A DNA stretch of 64,000 nt from Mytilus trossulus. Lineage: Eukaryota > Mollusca > Bivalvia > Mytilida > Mytilidae. Numbering within the stretch: position 1 is the stretch's first letter; every line of letters begins with the position of its first letter. The notes beneath the pieces are model-generated. The model made no database searches and was not told the origin of the DNA. It was given only the letters and a program-made list of their open reading frames with translations. The stretch lies in the NCBI RefSeq assembly GCF_036588685.1, contig NC_086382.1, forward strand, positions 77,101,999 through 77,165,998. Reading direction: 5' to 3'. Below are positions 50,406 to 60,715 of the stretch, piece after piece. The translations under genes were made by a program, and so were the position numbers.

Positions 50406-51412
50406 TGTAACGTGTTTGGCTTATGAACTATATGTTCGTATCCGTTTTCACAGAATCTGAGATACTCCAATATCAATCTTTCAGTTAACTCGAAAACCTA
50501 ACTACAATTTGGAGGCTTGACTCAAAACTACACCACCAACTTTGAAACTTAATAAAGGAATAACACTATTTACACAAACAACTTTGTATCAAAAAGTAGT
50601 CTGAAAACTATAACCTCAATTTATCCTTGATCCTTTCACCGACTCCGAGGTCCCAACTGATTTGACAAACAATTATATTAAATTTAAGAACAAGCTTCAA
50701 AACTCCTAGGTTCCTGAAACACCTAGTTCTGAGACACCCAGTCTCTAAAACACCTAGTCCTGAAATGACTAGTCTCTGAAGCACCTAGTTCCTGAGACAA
50801 CTAGTTTTGAAGCACCTAGTCTCCGGAGCACTTAAGTCACCAGATTATTACAAGCTATCTGTTCGAGGGACTGCGACCATTCCCGAGGGAAATTACAGTT
50901 TCGGAACAACGCGGTAGCTTGCAATAATTGTAATACCTAGTCTCCGAAGCACCAAAGTCACCAGACTATCACAAACCACCTGTTCGAGGGACTGCGACCA
51001 TTCCCGAGGGAAATTACAGTATCGGAACAACCCGGTAGCTTGCAACAATCGTAAAGACTTCAAAAACCGCTTGCTTCAAAACCACGACGCTTTCAACTCA
51101 ACTAGGTTTACAAACTTCTCAATTCTAACTTCTTTATTTGCTGGTATTTTCTTCCCGATGTTTAACTATCAACGGCCAATTAATAAATGAGCGAACTTGC
51201 ACCATGTATCGGTGTCGTTATATACCATGAGCGCGGACCTCGAAGAGAACACCCTAGCAACAATTAACGCATCTCATAACAACCGAGGATAAAAGGATGA
51301 TTTGATATGTAGTTTTCGTTAACGTATTGTTCAAATGGGTAATTAATCATGGATTACAATTCAACGATAAATTACAAATATTATCTTATGCCTAAACTGC
51401 ATTTTTGTCACA
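50406..51412 (-). repeat. 5' LTR of the gag-protease element
   Basis: Near-identical to 46675-47681, offset 3,731 bp without indels. On the minus strand it would carry the promoter. The TATA-like word here reads TATATAACG near 51218, differing by one base from the other LTR. AATAAA lies near 51134. Confidence 0.9.
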
Positions 51413-53394
51413 CTATCTAAAACCGTACTGGAAAAGTAACAGCTTAGATTATTACCATAATAAGCAACGACAAGCTCGTAAAACGTGGCTGTCAATGGGA
51501 CAAACACGAAACAACGACAATATTTTTTATAAACAGTATAAAGATCAGAAAAGAGAATTTCGAAAGCATAAACGTAATGCAGAGCGATTGTGGGAATCTG
51601 AAAAATTTGCTGATGTGCAAAAAGCAGCCGAAATGGACATAGGACAATTTTATCGTGTAGTGCGAAAGCATAGACAACAAAAATCGCCAGCAACTTGTTT
51701 GAACTATGATGGAAATACAGCTACTAATAACGGGGATATTTGCAAGTTGTGGAGTACTTATTTTAGCGATTTGTATACTCCTAATGAACACGAAAATGAC
51801 AATTTTGATCAATCTTTTTATATGGATGTCACAGAAAAAGTTCGTGAATATAGCAGTCAAATTAGCAAACCGTTTAATGCTTTTTTCGATGTGCCCTACA
51901 CTGAAGATGAAATATATGAGCAAATTAAAACTTTAAAATGTGGTAAGGCTCCAGGACCGGACTATGTATGCAACGAACATATAATATACGGTGGTAATAC
52001 CTTGTTGAAATGGATTTGTTATATTTTTAATATTATACTTAAATGCGAATACATTCCATTACTATATCGACATGGCATAATTATTCCGTTATATAAAGGA
52101 AATAACAAAGACAAGAGTAATCCGAATAGTTACAGAGCTATTGTCCTAACATCCGTATTTGGAAAATTACATGACAAAACAGTCCTTCATCGAATAAATA
52201 AAATGCTTACTGCACTTGATAAGACTTTTCCTGATCCTTTACAGTTTGGATTTGTTCCTGAACATGGTTCTATCCCCGCTTTATACACACTCAAAGAATG
52301 TATTAACGTGTTTATGAAAAGTAAATCTAAACTTTATGTTGGTTTTCTAGATAACGAGAAAGCGTTTGATAAGATCTGGCACGACGGACTTTTTCTGAAA
52401 TTGAAAGAAATCGGTGTAACTGGTAAATTATGGAACATACTTTTTATGTCTTACAAATCTGCTAGTGCACATGTGCAATATAATGGACTCACTAGTGACA
52501 ATTTCTCCATTTCGCAGGGTGTAGGGCAAGGGAGAGTACTCTCATCTTGGCTATTCTCCTTATATATAAATGACTTAATATTACAGCTGATTTCGACAAA
52601 CTGTGGAATACGAATTGGTTATTTGAACATTCCTGCCATTCTTCTTGCGGACGACACAACCCTTCTTAGTGCTTCGCCAAAAGGTCTACAAGGTCTTCTT
52701 GACTGTGTACAAACTTATGCTTGTAAATGGAGACTTAAATATAACGGAACAAAAAGTTGTGTCTTGGCTTTTAATAATAATACAGATATTGACATTAAGC
52801 TTGGAAATACAAAAATAGCGTGTAAAACTGATACAATTTATGCTGGTACATTGATAACTAACAATAACAAAACGTTTGAAAGGACAAAAAATGCGACTAA
52901 GAAGTTAAAGAAAAATCTACACTCATTGTATAGTGCTGGAGTTAACCCGAAAGGCCTTACACCGATTACAAACACGTTAATATGGAAGCGTTTTGTTCTG
53001 CCTACAGCATTGTACTCTTGCGAAGTATGGGGACAACTCTCAAATTCTGAAATAGAACTTTTAGAAAGAACACAACGATATGCTGCGCGATATATACAGT
53101 GTATGGACAAATATTCACCAACGGACTCAACTATAAGCAACCTTGGTTTATGGTCATTGGAAGCTGTAATTGACAAATTCAAACTTTTATTCTTTGGGCG
53201 ATTATGTAGGAGTAAATCTACCACAACTCATAAAAAATTATTCAACATGTGCATTAGTCAATTTATTCTGGATGAAAATGCCGAACACTCTATAACCTAT
53301 AATCTTATTACAACTCTGGTTAAATACGATCTATTTTCTTTCCTTGAAACCTATGTAAATGAGGATTACATACCAGAAAAAGTGTTGTTCGTCA
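51413..53394 (+). pseudogene. LINE ORF2, reverse transcriptase part
   Basis: Continues ORF2 after the LTR insertion; removing the insertion and one CTAT copy restores the reading frame across the site (RHY-LKPYW). Reverse transcriptase landmarks: KCGKAPGPDYVCNEHI, GIIIPLYKGNN, GFVPEHGS, FLDNEKAFDKIWHDGL (metal-binding Asp), SQGVGQGRVLSSWLFSLYIN and LADDTTLLSAS with the catalytic DD near 52650. A thumb/connection region follows (KRFVLPTALYSCEVWG). The frame shifts near 53390 and then stops at 53436-53438. It would copy LINE RNA at the nicked target. Confidence 0.9.
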
Positions 53395-53902
53395 GTCTAT
53401 TGAAATTTATGAAGAGAACATATGGAAAAGTAATTTAGAAAATAGAAACGAACTCAAAAGGTATTCCAAAATTCATCCTACCCTCTGTGAACATAGATTA
53501 ATTCGGTTGACAGTTTTATATCCCGATGCAAAACTCGAACTGCTAGTACTTGTGGCTTTAGGATCGGCAGCCATTAAGAAAGCTACATGTACTCTATGTA
53601 ACAAACAATCTTTCGATATCGTTAAACATTTAATAATGGAGTGTCATGTTCTATTGACAGAGAGAAATGTTATGTTTTATAAAATTGTAGATGAACTTCC
53701 CATTCAAAAATCTGTGGACATTTTCAATTTAGACGACGATGACCTTCTTGAAGTACTACTAGGATCTGTTCATGATATAGTATACGATCTCGATCCTATA
53801 GATTGGTCTAGAATGATGTATTACATAGCAAAACATGTTTACCCCATGTTTGAGAAATTCAGACATGTATTATTTGAAAACAGATTTAATTTTGAATTTT
53901 GA
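53395..53902 (+). pseudogene. LINE ORF2 C-terminal end, shifted frame
   Basis: The C-terminal end of ORF2 reads in the next frame from about 53395. It is basic, followed by RLTVLYPDAKLEL and a CCHC-like finger (CTLCNKQSFDIVKHLIMEC), ending FENRFNFEF and a stop at 53900-53902. The overlap with the previous frame near 53390 points to a single-base indel. Confidence 0.8.
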
Positions 53903-54123
53903 ATAGACTTTGATTGAAAAACATTGTGTTTTTGTTGTGTATACAAGAATATGTCATTATCTGAATTGTGTGTTTATCTAAATATGGATGTTGGTTTTTT
54001 TTCATTGGGTATTTATCTCGAAATGTATGATATTTTGTTTATTGTGTAAATAATTATTAATTTCTGTTTGTATGCAAAATCTTCATATACATGGAGGAAA
54101 TAAAGATTCATTCATTCATTCAT

Positions 54124-54610
54124 TCAATAAACAAAGTAGTCAAAATATGGGTACATCAGTCATCATCGTATAACAATTTTAAAAGGAACAATTTAACAGA
54201 ACACAAAAACATCTATCTACAAACACATTCATTGATTTGTGTGTCTGAAAATTTTATACGTCACATAGATTTGTCGTTCAATGTGCATACAAACAATTTT
54301 AAAATTTACATAGGCAATGTTAGCATACAGGGTTAAAAAAATCAAAAGTATGTAAGAATAAACAGAAATAGACTGAGATTTAAAAAAGTCCAAAAGTTAT
54401 ATATAGAATTTATAAGAATCCACAAATAGTTAATTCCACTACGCGATTGAATGATTTTGACGTTTGTGTTCAACGTATTTTGTAATTCATAATAGAAATA
54501 TATCATAATGACATAAAATAGAACAATATCATACTGACGGGATCTTTTAAAGTACAGAATCACGTTATAAGAACCAAAGAAATACAAAAAGTCGCATATA
54601 CAAAACACAC
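54124..54610. other. Non-coding sequence after the LINE tail
   Basis: AT-rich, without a supportable gene. It separates the LINE 3' tail from the right copy of the 739-bp direct repeat. Confidence 0.4.
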
Positions 54611-55349
54611 CACCAAAAAATGAAAGACAATACAAACACATTGACGACATGTACAAGTTTTTTTCAATCATCAGTATCGGATACACATTTGTTACAGCCT
54701 TTTCATTTAATTTACGGTAATCCACACATAACTGATGATATAAATATAAGATGTGGTATGATTGTCAATGAGACAGTTCTAAAAAATAGACCTCATGATA
54801 TAGAATTTAATGATCGTTTGTATTGTACTAAGAGAATAGGAGCGGACCCTTCCCAAATTGATGTGTCTGTTCTTATGTTAATAACTGTTTTTCCACAAAG
54901 AGTTATCTTGTGTAGATATATATTGAAGCAACTGCGCATCAGTCTTGTATAGGTTCTCGTCACAAATGAGTGACAAATATCAATACATGTATATTAACTC
55001 ATCATAGATACCATGATTATTTTCTTTATTTACATCAGACGCGCATTTCGTCTACCAAAGACTCATCAGTGACGCTCGAATCCAAAAAGTTAAAAAGGCT
55101 AAATATAGTACGAAGTTAAAGAACATTAAGGACCAACAATCCTAAAAGTGACGTAGAAAACCTTTGTATTTGAAAAATTCTTTTTTTTCTGGTTGAAGTC
55201 ATCATAATTTATCTGAAGTAAAGCCGCCAACATGAAATATTTTACATATGTGTATGCTGAATTTTTAAATATAATATCAATATTTCTCAGCTGATGATTG
55301 CACAATATAGTTCATCTGAACACATTTAAAACACATGTGAAAAGGCACA
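54611..55349 (+). repeat. 739-bp direct repeat, right copy
   Basis: Copy of 43191-43929. Differences seen include GAAAAATTC for GAAAAAATC near 55175, AAGCCGCC for AAGCCACC near 55221 and a few bases near 55265-55280. Its right edge abuts the 3' end of the HELQ copy. Confidence 0.92.
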
Positions 55350-55374
55350 AGTTTTAGCTTATAACACTTTTATG

Positions 55375-56409
55375 TCATGGAGACAGATAAAAAACTGATT
55401 CCTGTGAGAAGTGTGCACCATCAGGGGTTGGAGGTAAAATATCCGATTCCTGGGAACTTATAGTTGTCACGGAAACACTTCCTTCAGGTACATTTATAAG
55501 TTCTTCAACTTCTTCTCTCAATGCTTCTACTTTTTTATTTAAACGAACCTTTGCAGAAGTAACAATCTGCCTTTTTAGAAATCTGTTTAATATTTTTAAC
55601 AATGTCCACTGGATCAGCATGTGCCACATGGGTTAATGTTTTATATCCACTGGAATGAATCTGTTTAGCTCTTCACAATTTGACACCTGGAGTTTCCATC
55701 AAGGGAATTAATTCTGTTGTGACACAATATGGCAGTCTTTTCACAAAATTTCCAAGTAAATCTTGGTATGCCCAAAAACACTTCAAATTCCCAACAGAAA
55801 TGAACACTGGACGCAAAACCTGATGCACTAGACAACATATTCTGTATAAGTCCTCTTGGCTGCTGAAATTTGTCGGCGACTTCCCATAAACTTTTCTGTT
55901 TCCATAACTCTTACAACATCAGGGTGATGTAGAAGCGATTTAATATCAAATCATTTACATTCTGTCTAGAGCATTGTCCAGAAGCTCTCGTGGCTATGTA
56001 ACTCTCAGTCACACCAACCAAGGATGCTCCTTTCAATTCAATAATATCTAATGCTGAAAGCTGATGGAAATAAATGATCCATGATGGTTTGACCATATCT
56101 ACCATATCATAAGGAGAAACAAAAGATGTATTTATGTAGCCAGAACAAGGGACTCCTCGCCCTTCTTCAAATCATTGTAAAGTTGTGAGGCATTATCAAT
56201 ATCTTCATATCTTTTAAATGTAGCTCTTCCTAAAAGGTGTAACTTTTAAATGAAAATCATCACAGTTCTCATCTCCCTCAGACATTGACCCTTTCTGGAC
56301 AACTAAACCAAGTTCAGTTAACTAATGCAGTGAATCTTTGGTTACCATAGTAACATCACATGTATTTCCTTGAGTGGACAACAAAGTTTTTCTCATGAAT
56401 TCGATCACA
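55375..56409 (-). pseudogene. HELQ: HELQ-like C-terminal region (winged-helix/ratchet and HhH parts)
   Basis: In several minus-strand frames: VIEFMRKTLLSTQGNTCDVT then LTELGLVVQKG (about 56400-56280, with an in-frame TAG-type break); KPSWIIYFHQLSALDIIELK and LVGVTESYIATRASGQ (56105-55911); then a shifted stretch with [15 protein letters not shown] residues near 55720; and finally KVEALREEVEELINVPEGSV (55629-55375). These match the order in animal HELQ. At least three frame changes separate them. Confidence 0.8.
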
Positions 56410-58196
56410 TCAATGGTGGTCTTAGTAACCTGTAAACCTATTACATAACGTATGAGACTACGGATTCCCTTTCCTTCATCATACATTAGCCTACAGTAAC
56501 ACATCAGTGGTGGTCTTAGTAACCTGTAAGCCTATTACAGAACGTATGAGACTACGGATTCCTTTTCCTTCATCATACATTAGCCTACAGTAACACATCA
56601 GTGGTGGTCTGAGTAACCTGTAAGCCTATTACAGAACGTATAAGACTACGGATTCCCTTTCTTTCATCATACATTAGACTACAGTAATACATCAGTGGTG
56701 GTCTGAGTAACCTGTAAGCCTATTACAGAACGTATGAGACTACGGATTGCCTTTCCTTCATCATACATTAGACTACTGTAACACATCAGTGGTGGTCTGA
56801 GTAACCTGTAAGCCTATTACAGAACGTATGAGACTACGGATTGCCTTTCCTTCATCATACATTAGACTACTGTAACACATCAGTGGTGGTCTGAGTAACC
56901 TGTAAGCCTATTACAGAACGTATGAGACTACGAATTCCCTTTCTTTCATCATACATTAGACTACAGTAATACATCAGTGGTGGTCTGAGTAACCTGTAAG
57001 CCTATTACAGAACGTATGAGACTACGGATTCCTTTTCCTTCATCATACATTAGCCTACAGTAACACATCAGTGGTGGTCTTAGTAACCTGTAAACCTATT
57101 ACAGAACGTATGAGACTACGGATTGCCTTTCCTTCATCATACATTAGACTACTGTAACACATCAGTGGTGGTCTGCGTAATCTGTAAGCCTATTACATAA
57201 CGTATGAGACTATGGATAACCTTTCCTTCATCATACATTAGACTACAGTAATACATCAGTGGTGGTCTGAGTAACCTGTACGCCTATTACAGAACGTATG
57301 AGACTACGGATTCCCTTTCCTTCATCATACATTAGCCTACAGTAACACATCAGTGGTGGTCTTAGTAACCTGTAAACCCATTACAGAACGCATGAGACTA
57401 CGGATTCCCTTTCCTTCATCATACATTAGACTACTGTAACACATCAGTGGTGGTCTTAGTAACCTGTAAGCCTATTACAGAACGTATGAGACTACGGATT
57501 CCCTTTCCTTCATCATACATTAGACTACTGTAACACATCAGTGGTGGTCTGAGTAACCTGTAAGCCTATTACAGAACGTATGAGACTACGGATTCCCTTT
57601 CCTTCATCATACATTAGACTACTGTAACACATCAGTGGTGGTCTTAGTAACCTGTAAGCCTATTACAGAACGTATGAGACTACGGATTCCCTTTCCTTCA
57701 TCATACATTAGCCTACAGTAACACATCAGTGGTGGTCTTAGTAACCTGTAAGCCTATTACAGAACGTATGAGACTACGGATTCCCTTTCCTTCATCATAC
57801 ATTAGACTACTGTAACACATCAGTGGTGGTCTGAGTAACCTGTAAGCCTATTACAGAACGTATGAGACTACGGATTCCCTTTCCTTCATCATACATTAGC
57901 CTACAGTAACACATCAGTGGTGGTCTTAGTAACCTGTAAACCTATTACAGAACGTATGAGACTACGGATTCCCTTTCCTTCATCATACATTAGACTACAG
58001 TAACACATCAGTGGTGGTCTTAGTAACCTGTAAACCTATTACAGAACGTATGAGACTACTGATTCCCTTTCCTTCATCATACATTAGACTACTGTAACAC
58101 ATCAGTGGTGGTCTGAGTAGCCTGTAAACCTAGTACAGAACGCATGAGACTACGGATTCCCTTTCCTTCATCATACATTAGACTACTGTAACACAT
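56410..58196 (-). repeat. 94-bp tandem array of HELQ coding sequence (19 copies)
   Basis: Nineteen units of 94 bp, with unit starts at 56410, 56504, 56598 and so on to 58102. On the minus strand each encodes about SLMYDEGKGIRSLIRSVIGL and QVTQTTTDV, the HELQ segment after helicase motif VI. 94 is 1 mod 3, so the frame changes with each unit. The outer copies connect directly to the authentic flanks (NEMCYSSLMYDEG upstream; TTIDVIEFMRK downstream). GATGTG occurs at both duplication borders, consistent with an initial duplication at 6-bp microhomology. Confidence 0.95.
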
Positions 58197-58207
58197 CTCA
58201 TTTGGTC

Positions 58208-58660
58208 ACTGATGAATCTTTTGTAGACGAAACGCGCGTCTGGCGTATATGAAAAATTTAGTGCTGGTATCTATGATGAGTTTATTTACAACCACTGGGT
58301 CGATGCCATTGCTGGTGGATATTTATTTCCCCGAGGGTATCACCAGCCCAGTAGTCAGCACATTTTGTGCTGACATGAATTGTCATTGATATGGTTATAT
58401 ATAAAAAATTAACTGTTTACAAAATTTTGAATTTTTGAAATACTAAGGCTTTTCTACCTCAGGCATAGCTTACCTTAGCTGGATTTGGCAACACTTTTAG
58501 GAATTTTGGCCCTAAACGTTCTCCAACTTCGTACTTTATTTTGGCTTTTTTCAACTTTTTGTATTCGAGCGTCACTGATGAGTCTTTTGTGGACGAAACG
58601 CGCGTCTGGCGTTTATAAAAAATAAAGTCCTGGTACTAGTATATATGATGAGTTTATTTA
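58208..58660 (+). mobile_element. 453-bp dispersed element inserted in the HELQ copy
   Basis: Bounded by the 6-bp duplication TTGGTC (58202-58207 and 58661-58666). Removing the element and one TTGGTC restores continuous HELQ-like coding (YGPNEMCYS). It begins ACTGATGAATCTTTTGTAG and ends GATGAGTTTATTTA. The first 85 bp and last 90 bp are direct repeats of each other (ACGAAACGCGCGTCTGGCG in both). The middle holds the hairpin GTCAGCACA/TGTGCTGAC near 58352-58372. Relatives lie at 28245, 35364, 43590, 55010 and 60880. Confidence 0.85.
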
Positions 58661-58666
58661 TTGGTC

Positions 58667-59107
58667 CATAAATAAATTCTTGTACCTTATCCCTGTTTGT
58701 AGATAAAGTGATCAGGATGCTTTCCCCTGAAGAACCAATACCAGCTCTTCCTGTCATCTGTTCATACTGAGTCCTGCTCAGAAATGCATTCCCTACATAG
58801 GGACTTCGTAAAATTACTCTGTTAGCAGGTAGATTAACACCAGCCGCTAGTGTACTTGTACAGGCCAGTAAATACAGTGTTCACTCTAAGTAAGCATCTT
58901 CTATCAGTCGTTTCTCGTCCATCGTCAGTCCACTATTCCAAAGTGTACAGGCCAGTAAACACAGTATTCCCTCTGAGTAAGCATCTTCTATCAGTCGTCT
59001 CTCGTCCATCGTCAGTCCACTATGATGATAGGCTATTCCAAAGTGTACAGGCCAGTAAACACCGTGTTCCCTCTGAGTAAGCATCTTCTATCAGTCGCCT
59101 CTAATAC
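58667..59107 (-). pseudogene. HELQ: HELQ-like helicase domain 2 with triplicated segment
   Basis: The minus strand reads [20 protein letters not shown], then [20 protein letters not shown] (motif V region), [20 protein letters not shown] (motif VI; the usual second Arg-Ala is missing) and [12 protein letters not shown]. The piece [11 protein letters not shown]...CLLACT is present three times, with GTACAGGCCAGTAAA on the plus strand at 58858, 58945 and 59045 (spacings 88 and 100 bp). This breaks the frame. Confidence 0.85.
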
Positions 59108-59110
59108 TAA

Positions 59111-60070
59111 TCACATTAAATAGTCTGGATCTGTTTTGGTTTGTTCAGAAGAAAATGGAAAAGTCACAACCCGGCTGTGCGATACCAATTCTTTTGCCGT
59201 CTTAAATATTACCTCATAAATGTTGTCCTCTCTCAATTTCCCAGGTCTAAAATCATTATGATAGACATCAGCCTTTAGAAAATTCTGTAAATCTTCAATC
59301 TTGTTCATAGTAGCACTCATTCCTATGATCTGTGTATTACTCTGCGTGTGAATAATTTTCAACAATGTTGATTCTAAAGTAGCACCGCGACTCCCATCTT
59401 CCACAATCATGTGGAGTTCATCCACAACAACTAATCCTAGAGAATCTAATCTGTTGTTCTCTATCAAGCTGTTAATAAGTGAGTGAGCTTTCTCTATTGT
59501 AGCTATATAAAACGATCGTTTGTTCCGTCTTTTCATTGGAGGAAATCTGCATTTACTGCCTGCATATTCATCGACCAAGAAATCTAATTCTAATGCAAAT
59601 GTGGAAATACTTCTAACCTTTTCCTGTACTATTGAAACAAATGGAAGTATAATGAATATAGTAATAGCATCTTTTTGTTGACACAGTATCTGTTTGAGTA
59701 TCAGTATCTCAGCTAATAATGTTTTTCCATCACAAGTAGGTAAAGAATAGATTAGATTTATTCCTTCTCTCACACCTGGCAGGTTCAAACATTCATCTTG
59801 CCAAAGTTTTGTAATTCCTCTATGTACTTGTAGAAGTTGCTGAACTTTAGATCGAAGACCATAAAATGGACAAATATCTGTAGTACTTCCTGTAGTTTTC
59901 AGTCTTTCCATTTCTTCCTGGACTTTCTGTAGTTGTTCCTCTGGTTGTTGTTGTATAACTGATCCTGGTCCCTGAGGTGTTTTTACACATGCATTATTAT
60001 GGAGTCTCTGTTTGATTCTGTCTCTTAGAGTGCATACAGGTGTAAGAGGAACTGCTTTCTGTTTTAACAT
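59111..60070 (-). pseudogene. HELQ: HELQ-like helicase domain 1
   Basis: A 319-codon open stretch. It contains PFYGLRSKVQQLL, a Walker A-like LPTCDGKTLLAE (near residue 111), LPFVSIVQEKV, the EYAGSKCRFPPMKRRNKRSF segment, ATIEKAHSLINSL, the DELH box (217-220), GSRGATLE and MSATMNKIEDLQNFL (motif III). Compared with animal HELQ it lacks a residue pair before the conserved Trp-Gln and has CD where SG is usual in motif I. It ends at DPDYLM, where the protein should continue into motif IV; that part is missing. The ATG at 60070 is probably internal to the original gene. Confidence 0.87.
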
Positions 60071-60078
60071 GCTATTTA

Positions 60079-60715
60079 TTAATATCTTTTTATATCTGGT
60101 TTTAGTTTCACTTCAGATTTTTCATCATGACCTTCACACCAATTAATGTCCATGTCTGCCAACCGGAAGTCACTGCTGTCAAGGATAATATCTTCTGCTT
60201 CATCTTCATGATCTTTCCGTTTTTGTTCCTGATTTAAATCTTTAGGCTCCGTAGCTGTATCTGAATTTCTTATCACCTTTCTGATGGCTGACTTTGGTTC
60301 AGGATATACCACGGTACTGTTATCAACTTTGATATGACGATGACTCTGGTCAATAATTATTTTACTATCACACGCTATTTTTGCCAAGTTAGCATCACCG
60401 TCTGGATCAGTAAGATCTTGTGGATTTATAACTGATGATTTTTTTTAATCTAGAGTTGTTTTTGACATGTTGAACATTGTCATACTCATGACTCTTTCTT
60501 TCATTATTAAAATAATTTGCAAACCATGAAGAATTGTCATTTGGTGATACAGTATCATTAAATTGACAGTTACTTATTTCATAATCACATTTTACATTTG
60601 GTTCACTTTTGAAATATTTACTCTGTCGATTTATTTCATCTTTCAAGTCACTACTACTTTTGCGCCTGGTAATATCAAATCTTCGACATGGTCCCTTTTC
60701 CACATCAGCTGACAT
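60079..60715 (-). pseudogene. HELQ: HELQ-like N-terminal region, two frames
   Basis: Frame 1 starts at the ATG at 60715 (MSADVEKGPCRRFDITRRKS) and is polar and disordered. It shifts at an eight-A run near 60440 into frame 2, which carries DPDGDANLAKIACDSK and stops at 60079-60081. A second shift near 60095 (AAAAAG) would lead into the helicase frame. N-terminal sequence of HELQ is poorly conserved, so assignment rests on position directly upstream of the helicase domain. Both shifts lie in A runs, so sequencing error is possible. Confidence 0.65.

Larger units (their letters stand above)
46675..51412 (-). mobile_element. LTR retrotransposon with gag-protease only, inserted antisense in the LINE
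   Basis: Two 1,007-bp LTRs (46675-47681 and 50406-51412) differ at only about two positions that I can see (C/T near 47442/51163, T/G near 47487/51217). The 4-bp CTAT target duplication is at 46671-46674 and 51413-51416. On the minus strand the LTR runs TGTGACA...CGTTACA. Just inside the 5' LTR (50405 downward) lies TGGTGGCAGCGTTGGGAT, a primer-binding site complementary to the 3' end of a leucine tRNA. A purine-rich GGAGGCGTGGG precedes the 3' LTR. The internal 2.7 kb has a single frame, Gag-protease. There is no reverse transcriptase, RNase H, integrase or envelope. Confidence 0.92.
43930..54123 (+). mobile_element. Near full-length non-LTR retrotransposon (LINE), interrupted
   Basis: Consists of a 5' leader (43930-44209), ORF1 (44210-45664), ORF2 with an AP-type endonuclease (45670 onward) and a reverse transcriptase to 53902, a short 3' UTR, and a tail of ATTC repeats after AATAAAG (about 54104-54123). 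An antisense LTR element (46675-51412) splits ORF2. Without it the LINE is about 5.45 kb. One stop in ORF1, one stop in the endonuclease part and a frameshift near 53390 show it is inactive. The two-ORF plan with endonuclease suggests the CR1/L2/Jockey group, but the clade was not determined. The exact 5' end is uncertain. Confidence 0.85.
55375..60715 (-). pseudogene. HELQ: HELQ-like DNA helicase copy, broken, whole extent
   Basis: HELQ is a superfamily 2 (Ski2-like) 3'-5' DNA helicase acting in interstrand-crosslink and replication-fork repair. All parts of a HELQ protein occur here in order without recognisable introns: N-terminal region (60715-60079), helicase domain 1 (60070-59111), part of domain 2 (59107-58667), the C-terminal domains (58200-55375). 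Damage includes at least two frameshifts in the N-terminal part, loss of about 80 residues between domain 1 and domain 2, a triplicated piece, a 19-copy 94-bp array, an inserted 453-bp repeat and several C-terminal frameshifts. The lack of introns over a many-exon animal gene suggests a retrocopy; a real gene with damaged assembly is less likely. No poly(A) tract is visible. Confidence 0.82.

Noticed and set aside
51361..51923. Minus-strand open frames of 110-143 codons opposite the reverse transcriptase
   Set aside because: The plus-strand frame carries the reverse transcriptase motifs; these are antisense shadows rich in Phe/Ile.
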